Assembly (NCBI GenBank): GCA_021812985.1
Contig: JAKAMG010000010.1
Coordinates: 31,954-95,953, forward strand
Direction: 5' to 3'
Source: Bacteroidota bacterium
GTDB taxonomy: Bacteria > Bacteroidota > Ignavibacteria > Kryptoniales > JAKASW01
DNA: 64,000 bases
Positions 1 through 9,311 of this stretch are shown here, piece by piece. The notes under the pieces were generated by a model. The model made no database searches. It saw nothing but the letters and a program-made list of their open reading frames with translations, and was not told the DNA's origin. How positions within the stretch are numbered: position 1 is the stretch's first letter; each line of letters starts with the position of its first letter. Position numbers and translations under genes: made by a program.

Positions 1-603
1 GAGAAGGAGGGCGCCCAAGCACTTTTATCTGATGTCGACGGCCTCCTCGTACCTGGCGGGTTTGGCGAACGCGGAATAGAAGGGATGATAAAGGCGATAC
101 AATTCGCGAGAGAGAGTAAGCTCCCTTACTTCGGAATCTGCCTCGGTATGCAGACGGCGATCATAGAATTTGCCAGGCATGTCGTGGGATGGAAGGACGC
201 CAACTCCACTGAATTCAAGAAAACCCAGCACAGTGTCATAGACATCATGCCCGGACAGAAGAACGTCAAGGAAAAGGGGGGCACGATGAGACTGGGCGCT
301 TATATCTGCATGCTCCAGAAAGGAACAAAGGCATACCAGGCATACGGCACGGAGGTCATCAGCGAACGCCACAGGCATAGATTCGAAGTAAACAACAAGT
401 TCAGGAGGAGGCTGGCGGATGAAGGGATGAAGTTCAGCGGACTCTCCCCAGACAGCGAGCTCGTCGAAATGGTAGAGCTTCCCGACCACCCCTGGTTTGT
501 GGGATGTCAATTCCATCCTGAGTTGAAGTCACGCGCCACAAAGGCTCATCCTCTCTTCAGAGAGTTCGTCAGGGCGACCGTTGAACACCTTCACAAGGGT
601 TGA
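1..603 (+). CDS. pyrG: CTP synthase, C-terminal part (5' end outside window)
   Basis: This is the glutaminase half of CTP synthase, which makes CTP from UTP, ATP and glutamine. The frame is open from base 1, so the amidoligase domain lies upstream of the window. The class I glutamine amidotransferase signature is visible: a GICLGMQ elbow carrying the nucleophilic cysteine, and CQFHPEL near the end carrying the catalytic His and Glu. The [10 protein letters not shown] stretch is typical of the family. A strong hairpin terminator follows 43 bases after the stop, so this is the last gene of its transcript. Confidence 0.97.
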   Translation, partial: EKEGAQALLSDVDGLLVPGGFGERGIEGMIKAIQFARESKLPYFGICLGMQTAIIEFARHVVGWKDANSTEFKKTQHSVIDIMPGQKNVKEKGGTMRLGAYICMLQKGTKAYQAYGTEVISERHRHRFEVNNKFRRRLADEGMKFSGLSPDSELVEMVELPDHPWFVGCQFHPELKSRATKAHPLFREFVRATVEHLHKG

Positions 604-646
604 CTTTGAATTCAGTCTGAGCCGCGCCATTCGATGACGCAGTAAG

Positions 647-672
647 GCCCCGGAATCTTCCGGGGCTTTTTT
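647..672 (+). terminator. Rho-independent terminator after pyrG
   Basis: GCCCCGGAA and TTCCGGGGC form a perfect 9-bp stem, followed directly by six T residues. The innermost A-T pairs would open to give a 6-nt loop. The hairpin sits between pyrG and the convergent gene whose stop is at 674. It has no T-run in the other direction. Confidence 0.9.
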
Positions 673-673
673 G

Positions 674-1225
674 TCACTTCGCCTTTGCAATGGAGTAGCC
701 GATAATTATCCCCACCCTGCTCCCAGAAGGGCTGGTCGCCCAGACCAGATCGATCGGTATACTAACTCCGCCGTAGTTGAAGCTCTTCCCGATGGCCGTC
801 ACCAACGCGCTGTTTACCCCCTTCTCTCCCCCCACCAGAATGTTCGGCCCCAGGCCAAACTCGAAACCGTTTGGAAATCTCACGCCGAGGGCAAGGCTGG
901 CGCTCGGGATGAGTGTTCCATATTCCACTCCGGCAACAAGAGGGACGAACTGGACCGCGAACATTGGCCCGCCTCCCTGTGGTACGACCAGATATTCGAA
1001 ATGCCAGCCGAACTGACTCATGAACGAACCGAGCCCGCGCGACTTCAGGCTCTGGCCGAGAGCCCCGCTGTTGGGGACAAAAGTAATCCCAAGGCGGGGA
1101 CCACCGAGGTTTCGTTCGGCAAACTCCGTCTCGCCTTCGGGTATGCTGTACTGTGCCGCGACTGGCGAACAGATGAGCGCAATTACCGCAAGCGATGCGA
1201 CCATTGAACATGTCAATCTTCTCAT
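674..1225 (-). CDS. Small secreted protein, probably outer-membrane or periplasmic
   Basis: A protein of 183 residues with an N-terminal signal peptide (MRRLTC, a hydrophobic core, then a VAAQ cleavage region). I start it at 1225 because AAGGAGG lies 6 bases upstream; the frame stays open further upstream, but that part has no ribosome site and reads as noise. The mature part has many short glycine-rich strands (LGITFVPNSG, FGLGPNILVGG) and ends GIIIGYSIAKAK, a pattern seen in small beta-barrel proteins. I do not recognise a family. It is transcribed alone, convergent to pyrG. Confidence 0.75.
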   Translation of the reverse strand: MRRLTCSMVASLAVIALICSPVAAQYSIPEGETEFAERNLGGPRLGITFVPNSGALGQSLKSRGLGSFMSQFGWHFEYLVVPQGGGPMFAVQFVPLVAGVEYGTLIPSASLALGVRFPNGFEFGLGPNILVGGEKGVNSALVTAIGKSFNYGGVSIPIDLVWATSPSGSRVGIIIGYSIAKAK

Positions 1226-1531
1226 TTCAAACCTCCTTCGGTTAGGATTCTCTTGTTCTGAACATGAGAATCTAACGGCACACCGCCAGGAGCTTGTCAA
1301 TGATTTGTAAAACATATACAATGATTTTGCTGGTCGAAGGATTTGATCAGGATTTAGGGCAGATATGGCCACGGGGTGAGTCAAAGCCGGCGTGAATCTC
1401 CGCTTTTATTTTAGGGCTCGGAATGGTAATTTTTACAACGAATTCAGTGAAGAGGACAAGTGACAAACATGCCAAGGAAATGTTCGGCCTTGTTCCCGCG
1501 CACGATATGAACGGAATTGGAGGCTAACTCA
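1226..1531. other. Intergenic region between divergent genes
   Basis: This holds the divergent starts of the secreted-protein gene and the tal operon. On the minus strand a TTGACA (1300 to 1295) is followed by TAGATT (1274 to 1269), but the 20-base gap is too long for a normal sigma70 promoter. No convincing promoter is visible for tal, and I see no structured RNA. Confidence 0.4.
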
Positions 1532-2185
1532 ATGAAATTCTTTATAGACACCGCGAACCTCGACGAAATCAAGGAAGCCGCTGAGCTCGGCGTGCTCGAT
1601 GGAGTCACAACCAATCCCAGCCTTGTGGCGAAAGAAAAATACGACATCAGTTTCAAGGAGCTGATCGGGGAAATCTGCAAAATAGTTCCGGGTCCCGTCA
1701 GTGCGGAAGTCGTATCCACAGATGTCGAAGGGATGATGAAGGAGGCGCATGAGCTCGCAAAGATCGCCAAGAACGTAGTAATTAAGATACCGCTCATAAA
1801 GGACGGACTGAAAGCGGTAAAGCGTCTGAAGTCTGAGGGGATCAAGACAAACGTGACCCTCTGCTTCTCGCCAAACCAGGCACTTCTCGCCGCAAAGGCG
1901 GGCGCTTCATTCATAAGCCCGTTCATCGGAAGACTCGATGACATAAGCACCGAAGGGATGGAATTGATCGAGCAAATCGTCACGATATACGGGAATTACG
2001 GCTTCGAAACCGAAGTGCTCGTCGCAAGCGTGAGGCACCCGATGCATGTGGTACAGGCCGCGCTCCTCGGAGCCGACGTAGTTACGATGCCCTTCAAGGT
2101 AATAGACCAGCTCATCAAGCACCCCCTGACGGACATCGGTCTTCAGAAATTTCTCGACGATTGGAAAAAAGTGAACAGCAAATGA
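1532..2185 (+). CDS. tal: Transaldolase / fructose-6-phosphate aldolase family (TalC/Fsa type)
   Basis: A short transaldolase of 217 residues, the usual length for the TalC/Fsa subfamily of class I aldolases in the pentose phosphate pathway. The N-terminus [13 protein letters not shown] is diagnostic, TTNPS follows at 26-30, and the Schiff-base lysine is K85 in NVVIKIP. I start at the ATG at 1532 because GGAGG lies 8 bases upstream; a TTG 15 bases earlier would overlap that site. The stop overlaps the start of gcvT (ATGA), so the two are translationally coupled. Whether it acts as transaldolase or aldolase cannot be read from sequence alone. Confidence 0.95.
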   Translation: MKFFIDTANLDEIKEAAELGVLDGVTTNPSLVAKEKYDISFKELIGEICKIVPGPVSAEVVSTDVEGMMKEAHELAKIAKNVVIKIPLIKDGLKAVKRLKSEGIKTNVTLCFSPNQALLAAKAGASFISPFIGRLDDISTEGMELIEQIVTIYGNYGFETEVLVASVRHPMHVVQAALLGADVVTMPFKVIDQLIKHPLTDIGLQKFLDDWKKVNSK

Positions 2186-3270
2186 AGAAGACCCCTTTCA
2201 ACGAAATTCACAGGCAGCTCGGCGCCAAACTCGTAGAGTTCGCCGGCTTCGAGATGCCGGTACAGTATTCCGGCATAGTCCAGGAACACAAACAGGTCCG
2301 TCAGAGCGTCGGCGTGTTCGACGTCTCCCACATGGGCGAATTCTTCGTGAAGGGAAAAGACGCGGAAACGTTCCTTCAGAGAAACACGCTGAACGACGTC
2401 ACGAAGTTGGCCCCGGGAAGGGCTCAATACACCGCACTTGTGAACGAAAAGGGCCTTCTTCTCGACGACCTCATAGTCTACAGGTTCGCGAACTCATATA
2501 TGATAGTGGCGAACGCCTCGAACATCGATAAGGATTTCGCCGCTTTCTCTTCGAGGAGGAACGGGGACGTGTCGCTCGAGAACGCAAGCGACGAAACGGC
2601 GCTCCTGTCCGTCCAGGGACCGAACTCCGTAGCCACTCTGAAGAAACTGACAGAGGTCGATCTGTCCGCGATACCGTACTACCACTTCGTCGAAGGAAAA
2701 ATTTCCGGCATGGATGCGATCATTTCGAGAACGGGTTACACGGGAGAAGTTGGGTTCGAGATATTTTTCAAGGCCGACGGCGATAAATGCGGAAAGATGT
2801 GGAATTCGATATTCGACGCCGGAAAGGAATTCGGCATACTCCCAATCGGGCTCGGCGCGAGAGACACTCTCAGGCTCGAGATGGGCTATTGCCTCTACGG
2901 AAACGACATCGACGAGACGACCAACCCGATCGAGGCGGGACTTGGCTGGATCACGAAGGTGGACAAGGGTGAGTTCGTCGGGAAAAACGCGATAGTGAAG
3001 GCGAAGGAAAACCTAACGCGGAAACTCGTCGGCTTCGTCATGGATGAAAACGCGATACCCCGCCACGGCTATTCCATTTACAACCAGGCCGGAGAGAAAG
3101 CGGGTGTCGTGACGAGCGGGACATTCTCACCGACACTCGAGACAGGTCTCGGGATGGGTTACGTGGAAACCTCCGCCGCCGCCGTAAACAATCAGATATT
3201 TGTGGACATTCGCGGGAAGCGGGCACGCGCCCATGTCGTAAAGCTTCCGTTCGTCGCGAAGAAGAATTGA
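2182..3270 (+). CDS. gcvT: Aminomethyltransferase (glycine cleavage T protein)
   Basis: This 362-residue protein fits GcvT, which passes the aminomethyl group from the H protein to tetrahydrofolate and releases ammonia. Family features are the N-terminal [21 protein letters not shown], the LLDDLIVYR segment (about 94-102) that holds the folate-contacting aspartate, the [12 protein letters not shown] motif, and the C-terminal barrel domain. The start is the ATG that overlaps the tal stop. No gcvH or gcvP lies in this window, so the other subunits must be elsewhere. Confidence 0.97.
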   Translation: MKKTPFNEIHRQLGAKLVEFAGFEMPVQYSGIVQEHKQVRQSVGVFDVSHMGEFFVKGKDAETFLQRNTLNDVTKLAPGRAQYTALVNEKGLLLDDLIVYRFANSYMIVANASNIDKDFAAFSSRRNGDVSLENASDETALLSVQGPNSVATLKKLTEVDLSAIPYYHFVEGKISGMDAIISRTGYTGEVGFEIFFKADGDKCGKMWNSIFDAGKEFGILPIGLGARDTLRLEMGYCLYGNDIDETTNPIEAGLGWITKVDKGEFVGKNAIVKAKENLTRKLVGFVMDENAIPRHGYSIYNQAGEKAGVVTSGTFSPTLETGLGMGYVETSAAAVNNQIFVDIRGKRARAHVVKLPFVAKKN

Positions 3271-3278
3271 GAGAATAG

Positions 3279-4037
3279 ATGAAGATTGAAGTTTTCTTTT
3301 CGCCCGCGGGGGTGGACGAGCTCAGTATGCGCGGCCGCAACGTGGTCATAATTGATGTCCTCCGGGCGACAAGCACCATCTGCACCGCTCTTCGCAACGG
3401 TGCCCGGGAAATTATTCCTACAGCAGACATAGAGAACGCTACAAAGATAGCTGCAAACCTAAGCGGCGCTTCGAGACTCCTCGGAGGCGAGCGACAGGGG
3501 AAAAAGATTGACGGTTTTGATCTCGGCAATTCCCCTTCCGAATACGCCCCCGAAAGAGTTTCCGGAAAGACGATAATATTCACGACGACGAACGGCGCGG
3601 GCGCCATCTACAAATGCAGATACGCCTCGACCGCACTCATCGGCAGCTTCTTGAACATGTCCGCCATAGTCAACGCCATCGTGGAGATAGGCGGCACGTG
3701 GACGATACTCTGTTCAGGGAGGCAGGGAGCTTTTTCCGTGGAGGACGCCACTTGCGCCGGAATGATCATTTCACAGGTCCAGGCATTGACGGACGTCGAC
3801 ACTGAAGATGCAGGCCTGACCGCTGTCATCCTTTACAAGAATTACAAGAGAAGCATTCTTGGAATGATGAAAAAGTCGATGCACGGAAAGTACCTCATGT
3901 CTATCGGGTTCGGCGACGACCTCGCCCTCTGCTCGTCTGTCGACAGCGTCCCTGTCGTGCCCGCAGTCAACGGCGTTGAAGTAAAGCTGCGGCAGCCCGC
4001 GACCGAAACCGCGTCAAAACCGGAACAACCAAGTTAG
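3279..4037 (+). CDS. comB: Probable 2-phosphosulfolactate phosphatase (ComB family)
   Basis: A protein of 252 residues from the ComB family, Mg-dependent acid phosphatases known from coenzyme M biosynthesis in methanogens and found in many bacteria. Typical elements are VVIIDVLRATSTI near the N-terminus, GGERQG, DLGNSPSEY, TTTNGA and a CSGRQGAFSVEDATCAG segment. It follows gcvT by 8 bases and precedes ftsK by 6, so it is inside an operon. No other sulfolactate or coenzyme M gene is nearby. The family assignment is firm; the substrate in this organism is not known. Confidence 0.88.
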   Translation: MKIEVFFSPAGVDELSMRGRNVVIIDVLRATSTICTALRNGAREIIPTADIENATKIAANLSGASRLLGGERQGKKIDGFDLGNSPSEYAPERVSGKTIIFTTTNGAGAIYKCRYASTALIGSFLNMSAIVNAIVEIGGTWTILCSGRQGAFSVEDATCAGMIISQVQALTDVDTEDAGLTAVILYKNYKRSILGMMKKSMHGKYLMSIGFGDDLALCSSVDSVPVVPAVNGVEVKLRQPATETASKPEQPS

Positions 4038-4043
4038 AGGCAA

Positions 4044-6551
4044 ATGGCCGAAGAAAAAGAGACTCAGGAGAAAAACGGCAAGAAGAAAAAGCAGCAGAAG
4101 AAATCACTTCGGACCGAAGTGGTCAACTTCTCGCTCATCATTGTTTCCATACTCGTCGGCCTGAGCATACTTTCATTCTCGCCTGCCGATGACGCCAGAT
4201 CGGAAATCGGTTTCTTCGATACGTTCAAGCTCCTTCTCGGAGATGAAAGCGTAAGGTCAAAAGCCGACACCATTCACAACTGGCTTGGCATATTCGGTGC
4301 CTACATTGCCAACTTCTTCGTAAACTCTACCCTCGGATATTTCTCCATAGCCTTTCCGATAATCCTCCTCCTCTTCAGCTGGACGGCACTGCTGAAAAGA
4401 GAGTATTCGAAGACCGCGAGAGCCAGCACGATGATCCTCCTCTACGCCCTGATGATTTCCGTATTCTCAGGTTACCTGAAGACTTTGTTCGGGACTGATC
4501 AGTACGGAAAGGAGTGGTACGGAGTGATAGGGCAGTTTGTGTCGCTAGCCCTCGTCAGAGCATTCGGCGCGGTCGGCGGAGGAGGGGTAATCTTCATACT
4601 GATTTTCGCCCTCATCGTTTTCACGCTGAAAATCTCGCCCCGCGAGCTTTTGGACATGCTCAGTTCCGGGGCTGAATGGCTTCTCGGCTACCTGAAGGGC
4701 CTCCTGTCATCTGTAGCGGGAGCAGGCAGGAAGGACGCCGGAGACGTGAAGATAGTCAAGCCTCAGGCCGAAAAGGGGACCGTTTCAAAGGGAGAAGCCG
4801 CTCCGGTGAAGATTGTGCGGGAGGATGCGAAGCCAAAACAGGATACGAGCCTGATAGACGAGGCAAAAGAACTTGTCAAGCGTGCCCTGCCGAAGCAGGA
4901 ACTCCCTGAAGACGAGGACCAAGAACTGGAAGGCGAGCCCGAGAGTGAAGAGGAGGCCGGGGTCGAAGGGGAAGAAGAAATTAAACGTCGCCCCGCGGCG
5001 CCCAGGATGCCGGCAGGAATGCGCGCGTCCGGCGAAACTTTCGATACAGAGAATGTCGACGAGGACATAGACTACAACTTTCCCCCTCAGGATCTCCTCG
5101 ACGTACCGGTGGAGGTCGACAAAATTTCGGACGAAGAACTCCGGGCAAACGCGGACCTTCTCCGCTCAAAGCTGGAAGTGTTCGACATTCAGATTGAGAG
5201 CGTCAGCGTGATACCCGGTCCGGTAGTGACATTGTATGAGCTCGTCCCGGCGCAGGGGGTCAAGATCAGCCGCATTACGAGTTTGGCAGACGACCTCGCA
5301 CTGGCCCTCCAGGCACGCGGTATAAGAATAATAGCCCCGATCCCCGGCAAGGGGGCTGTTGGCGTCGAGATTCCGAACAAGAAGCCTCAGATGGTTAAGT
5401 TCAGGAGTATAGTCGCTTCTCCCAAGTTCAAGGACATCAGATTCAACCTCCCGCTCGCCATGGGAAAGACGACCACCGGCGAAGTGGTAGTAGATGACCT
5501 CTCGAAGATGCCGCATCTGCTCATCGCAGGCGCGACGGGATCCGGAAAGAGCGTCGGAATCAACACGATCATGATGAGCATGATCTACAAGCTTCACCCG
5601 AAGGATATCAAGTTCCTTATCATCGACCCGAAGAAGATCGAGCTCTCGCTCTACAGGAGCCTGAAGAACCATTTCCTCGCCGTCACGCCGGACGTTGACG
5701 AAGAGATTATAACGGAGTCAAGCAACGCGGTGCTCGCACTAAAGGCGGCCGAGGCCGAAATGGACAAGCGCTATGGAATTCTTGCAAAGGCCGGCGTCAG
5801 AAACATTCAGGATTACAACAAGAAGCTCGAGGAAGGAAAGCTCAAGGACACAGACGAGATCAGGTTCACGAGACTTCCATACATAGTGGTATTCGTTGAC
5901 GAGCTCGCAGACCTGATGCTGACGGCCGCACGAGAAGTGGAAGACCCGATAACGCGCCTCGCCCAGCTGGCGCGTGCGATCGGCATACACCTCGTGCTGG
6001 CCACACAGCGCCCATCTGTCGACGTCATCACGGGACTTATCAAGGCGAACTTCCCCGCCCGAATTGCCTATCAGGTCGCCTCACGCATCGATTCGAGGAC
6101 CATACTCGACCAGAACGGCGCGGAACAACTCCTCGGAAACGGCGATATGCTCTACCTCGCCGCCGGGAGCTCAAAGCCCGAGAGAATACAGAATTCGTTC
6201 CTCTCAACCGAAGAGGTCGAGAAGGTCGTGGACTACATCTCCAAACAGCAGGGCTTCTCAAAACCATACCAGCTTCCTTCTATCCTGAACAGGAAGAAGG
6301 GGGGCGGAGGACTAGCCGCCGAGTTCGACGAGATGTTCGAAGAGGCCGCCATTCTTGTCGTAAGGCATCAGCAGGCCTCGACGTCCTTCCTGCAGAGAAG
6401 GCTTAAGCTCGGATACGGAAGAGCCGCCCGTGTAATCGACGAGCTCGAGTCAGCCGGCGTCATCGGCCCGTTCGAAGGGAGCAAGGGGAGAGAAGTTCTT
6501 CTCGAAAGCGAGGAGGCCCTCAACGACAAGCTCCGCGAACTCGGGATGTGA
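4044..6551 (+). CDS. ftsK: DNA translocase FtsK/SpoIIIE
   Basis: An 835-residue septal DNA pump that clears chromosome ends from the closing septum. After a lysine-rich start there are about four membrane segments (residues 25-200), an acidic linker rich in Glu (about 285-320), then the motor. The Walker A motif GATGSGKS lies near residue 495, followed by FLIIDPKKIE and VVFVDELADLM (Walker B). The last 70 residues form the winged-helix gamma domain (QQASTSFLQRRLKLGYGRAARVID split over its helices) that reads polar DNA motifs. lolA follows, a pairing also seen in other Gram-negatives. Confidence 0.97.
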   Translation: MAEEKETQEKNGKKKKQQKKSLRTEVVNFSLIIVSILVGLSILSFSPADDARSEIGFFDTFKLLLGDESVRSKADTIHNWLGIFGAYIANFFVNSTLGYFSIAFPIILLLFSWTALLKREYSKTARASTMILLYALMISVFSGYLKTLFGTDQYGKEWYGVIGQFVSLALVRAFGAVGGGGVIFILIFALIVFTLKISPRELLDMLSSGAEWLLGYLKGLLSSVAGAGRKDAGDVKIVKPQAEKGTVSKGEAAPVKIVREDAKPKQDTSLIDEAKELVKRALPKQELPEDEDQELEGEPESEEEAGVEGEEEIKRRPAAPRMPAGMRASGETFDTENVDEDIDYNFPPQDLLDVPVEVDKISDEELRANADLLRSKLEVFDIQIESVSVIPGPVVTLYELVPAQGVKISRITSLADDLALALQARGIRIIAPIPGKGAVGVEIPNKKPQMVKFRSIVASPKFKDIRFNLPLAMGKTTTGEVVVDDLSKMPHLLIAGATGSGKSVGINTIMMSMIYKLHPKDIKFLIIDPKKIELSLYRSLKNHFLAVTPDVDEEIITESSNAVLALKAAEAEMDKRYGILAKAGVRNIQDYNKKLEEGKLKDTDEIRFTRLPYIVVFVDELADLMLTAAREVEDPITRLAQLARAIGIHLVLATQRPSVDVITGLIKANFPARIAYQVASRIDSRTILDQNGAEQLLGNGDMLYLAAGSSKPERIQNSFLSTEEVEKVVDYISKQQGFSKPYQLPSILNRKKGGGGLAAEFDEMFEEAAILVVRHQQASTSFLQRRLKLGYGRAARVIDELESAGVIGPFEGSKGREVLLESEEALNDKLRELGM

Positions 6552-6708
6552 GCCGGCCAACTAAGCCGACAATCATCTCTCCAATCCGAACCGATGAGAC
6601 GACCTGTTTCATGTGGACAGCATCTTTGATGGAACAGAGACAGCCGCTGTCAGCAGTTGCTAGCTTGAATGTTTTTGCCATGAACAGTATAGTTCGAAAA
6701 AGCCCAAT

Positions 6709-7350
6709 ATGAGAAAATTCCTGACGTTTTTAACTGTCGTTGCGGCGACAGCCCTCCCCGCCCTCGCCGGCACCCCGACCGCGGGGGAAATCGTAAAGCA
6801 CATACAGGACAAGTACAGCCGAACCGACGATGCCACGATAAGTTTTACACAGACGGTCGTCTTCCCTCTCTCAAAGATCTCGAAGACCACGCGGGGAACC
6901 CTTCTTTTAAAGAAGGGGAACAAGTACAGGATAAACACCGACGACAAGACGATGGTCACCGACGGAAAGACATCCTGGGTATACCTTCCCGGTTCACAGC
7001 AGGTCCTGATCGACAAATTCCGCGACGACAAGAACACAGTCACCCCCGACAAGTTTCTTCTCAGCGTTCCGTCTGATTATTTCGCGGTGCTCCTATCCAC
7101 GAAAGAGACAGCCGACGGTGACGAGTACACTCTGAGGCTTACGCCGAAAAGCGACGACTCGTTCATACGCTCGATCAGGATAGTCATAGACAGCAGCTGG
7201 GCTGTGAAGAGCGCGGAGGTGTCGGACATGAACGATACTAAATACACATACACCGTTGAGAGCCTGAAGATAAACACAGGGCTCCCCGACTCCGATTTCG
7301 AGTTCATCCCCCCAAAAGGCGCGCAGGTCGTCGACCTTCGCCAGCACTGA
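6709..7350 (+). CDS. lolA: Outer-membrane lipoprotein carrier protein LolA
   Basis: A periplasmic chaperone of 213 residues that carries lipoproteins from the LolCDE exporter to the outer membrane. It has a signal peptide ending LPALAG (about 1-21). The mature part fits the LolA half-barrel: FTQTVVFPLSKISKTTRGTL, KGNKYRI, DGKTSWVYLPGSQQV, and a closing strand SDFEFIPPKGAQVVDL. It lies 157 bases after ftsK. No clear Shine-Dalgarno is visible before the ATG. A GDP-like upstream palindrome (GACAGC-C-GCTGTC near 6640) has no obvious role. Confidence 0.92.
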   Translation: MRKFLTFLTVVAATALPALAGTPTAGEIVKHIQDKYSRTDDATISFTQTVVFPLSKISKTTRGTLLLKKGNKYRINTDDKTMVTDGKTSWVYLPGSQQVLIDKFRDDKNTVTPDKFLLSVPSDYFAVLLSTKETADGDEYTLRLTPKSDDSFIRSIRIVIDSSWAVKSAEVSDMNDTKYTYTVESLKINTGLPDSDFEFIPPKGAQVVDLRQH

Positions 7351-7392
7351 CGGGCAAATCATAAAATTGAAGAAGCGAATCTCGGAAGGCTC

Positions 7393-8427
7393 TTGAAGAA
7401 GAAGGACATTGCGCGGACCCTTGTCGGGATACTGATTGCGGCCTTCTTCGTGTTCTTCGCCTTCAAGGGGATAGCCTTCCACGCCCTTCTGCGCGACGCT
7501 CTCCGCGCCAACTACTACGTACTTCTCGCCACCGTGGCGGTGGTACTCCTCAGCCACGTTGTTCGGGCCATGCGCTGGCGGGTCATCCTCCAGGAGCTCA
7601 AGGAGGACGTCTCCCTCGTCGACACATGGGGGAGCATAATGGTCGGCTATCTCTTCAACAACTTTGTCCCCCGGCTCGGAGAAATCGTGCGCGCCTACGC
7701 CACCGGCAGGCTTGAGGACATAAGCGTCAGCGGCGTGCTCGGCACGATAGTTCTCGAAAGACTCTTCGACATGCTTTCCGCCGGCATCCTCTTCGGGCTC
7801 GCGCTCTTCATGTATCACGGCAATTTCATCGAGTCGTTCCCGTACCTGCGTCTCGCCGGAGTAATCATGGTCGGCGGCTCGCTCGCGGTCGGGACGGTGC
7901 TCTACGTCGCTTCGGTATCAGAGAAGTTCCAGAGGACATTGATGAGAATCATCGCTGCCGTCCTTCCAAAGAAACTTGCCGGCAAAGCGGAATCGGTAAT
8001 ACTCTCTTTCCTGACATCGTTCAAGCTCCTGCGGTCTGGGAAGCGGCTCGCTCTCGCCTCGCTCTACACGGCAATCATCTGGGTCGTGTACGTTTACACA
8101 CTGTACATTCCTTTCTTCGCCTTCGGATTCGGCGCGAGGCTCCATCTGACTTTCTACGATGCGTTCCTTCTGATACTCGTCACGAGCATAGCGTGGTCTG
8201 TCCCGAGCCCCGGAGGGGCGGGCGTGTACCACCTCTTCGTGTCGCAGGCCCTGATGGCTATATCTGGAGTGCCGAAAGACGAGGCGCTTGCCTACGCGAC
8301 CCTCACCCACCTCTTCGGGTACATTGCCATAACTGTCGTTGGCGGTATCTTCGCGATCATATTTACCCGAAAGTTGAAATCGAGATCGCTCGGTAAACTC
8401 GTGGAGCAGGATACTCCAAGGGAGTGA
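7393..8427 (+). CDS. Flippase-like integral membrane protein (LPG synthase TM / UPF0104 family)
   Basis: A membrane protein of 344 residues with about seven to eight hydrophobic segments. It matches the lysylphosphatidylglycerol-synthase transmembrane (UPF0104, YbhN/AglD-like) family: HVVRAMRWRVIL early, FNNFVPRLGEIVRAY (the family signature), ERLFDMLSAG, and SIAWSVPSPGGAGVYH near the C-terminus. These proteins are thought to move or anchor lipids; this one lacks the synthase domain. I accept a TTG start at 7393; GGAAGG lies only 3 bases upstream, so the start is not certain. It is 42 bases after lolA, in the same operon. Confidence 0.85.
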   Translation: MKKKDIARTLVGILIAAFFVFFAFKGIAFHALLRDALRANYYVLLATVAVVLLSHVVRAMRWRVILQELKEDVSLVDTWGSIMVGYLFNNFVPRLGEIVRAYATGRLEDISVSGVLGTIVLERLFDMLSAGILFGLALFMYHGNFIESFPYLRLAGVIMVGGSLAVGTVLYVASVSEKFQRTLMRIIAAVLPKKLAGKAESVILSFLTSFKLLRSGKRLALASLYTAIIWVVYVYTLYIPFFAFGFGARLHLTFYDAFLLILVTSIAWSVPSPGGAGVYHLFVSQALMAISGVPKDEALAYATLTHLFGYIAITVVGGIFAIIFTRKLKSRSLGKLVEQDTPRE

Positions 8428-8538
8428 AGCGCTTCGACGCGCATGGACTATCCGGCGGGCTTTAAATATACGGCCTCGATTCGAAGGGAACGACCGAATC
8501 CAGGAAAATGCTCCTCGCGAAATACTACTAAGTGACGT

Positions 8539-9228
8539 CTATTTCTCGATTACGAGAACGAGGTAAGCCGCCCTGTCGAGGAGCTTGTTCGCCGTCCAAT
8601 CAAGTGCCCGCCAGACTCCGAGTGGAAGTTTGTTCAGGATCGGATAAATCCTCATAATGGCGAAGAGTTTACTCCCGAGCAGATACGTCCGCTTCCTTCC
8701 GCCTGCGAACAGGGCCGAGAGCTTGTCGGAGTCGAATGAGTGGAGGTGGGAATTCCAGGGAGTGAGTTTATTGCAGTGGATGCAGAGAGTATATCTGATC
8801 TTCTCTTTGTAAGGGGTGGTTATGACAGCCGTACCGCCCGGCTTGAGCACCCTAAGCACCTCAGCGGCGGCCGTCTCAGGGTCGTTGAGGTGTTCAAATA
8901 TCTCTGAAGCTATCACGAAACTAACCGACTCATCCTTGAGCGATAATCGATGCGCATCTGACAAAACAGCTGATGCCTCATCGGAGACGAGATTCTGAAG
9001 GTTCTTTCTGGACAGGTCCATGAAGATCATGCGTTCGTGCGGGATGACTGTCGTCCACCCTCCTCCGCTTCCTATATCGACAACTTCCTTCTGTTCTCCG
9101 GCAAGCTTCACCACAAACTTTCTGAAAAGAACGTCGAAGGCCGAGGCGTGCCTGTCTTCGTTGCTGAAATAATCGAACTCATTACCATCGGTTTCGTAGT
9201 GTGCGACATAATCTTCGCAACGGTTCAT
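8539..9228 (-). CDS. SAM-dependent class I methyltransferase
   Basis: A methyltransferase of 229 residues with a Rossmann fold. Motif I is VVDIGSGGGW, motif II is near FMDLSRKN, and post-motifs are VIASEIFEHLNDPE and LKPGGTAVITTPY. The start at 9228 has AGGGGA 5 bases upstream; a TTG five codons earlier is possible but would swallow that site. A CIHCNKL segment and a C-terminal hydrophobic stretch (DRAAYLVLVI) are visible. The substrate cannot be inferred. It lies 83 bases downstream of the GNAT-like gene and may be co-transcribed with it. Confidence 0.85.
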   Translation of the reverse strand: MNRCEDYVAHYETDGNEFDYFSNEDRHASAFDVLFRKFVVKLAGEQKEVVDIGSGGGWTTVIPHERMIFMDLSRKNLQNLVSDEASAVLSDAHRLSLKDESVSFVIASEIFEHLNDPETAAAEVLRVLKPGGTAVITTPYKEKIRYTLCIHCNKLTPWNSHLHSFDSDKLSALFAGGRKRTYLLGSKLFAIMRIYPILNKLPLGVWRALDWTANKLLDRAAYLVLVIEK

Positions 9229-9311
9229 TCTATCCCCTGCCAATCTCGCGTGTAAGCATAGACTATTTCCATTCCTTTGCCTTTACCGGGCTGTGAGGTG
9301 CTGAATTTCAT

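Noticed and set aside
85..603. pyrG fragment starting at the ATG at 85
   Set aside because: The same frame is open from base 1 and reads as CTP synthase, so the ATG is internal.
1226..1320. Sigma70 promoter for the secreted-protein gene
   Set aside because: TTGACA is present, but the only -10 candidate is 19-20 bases away, too far.
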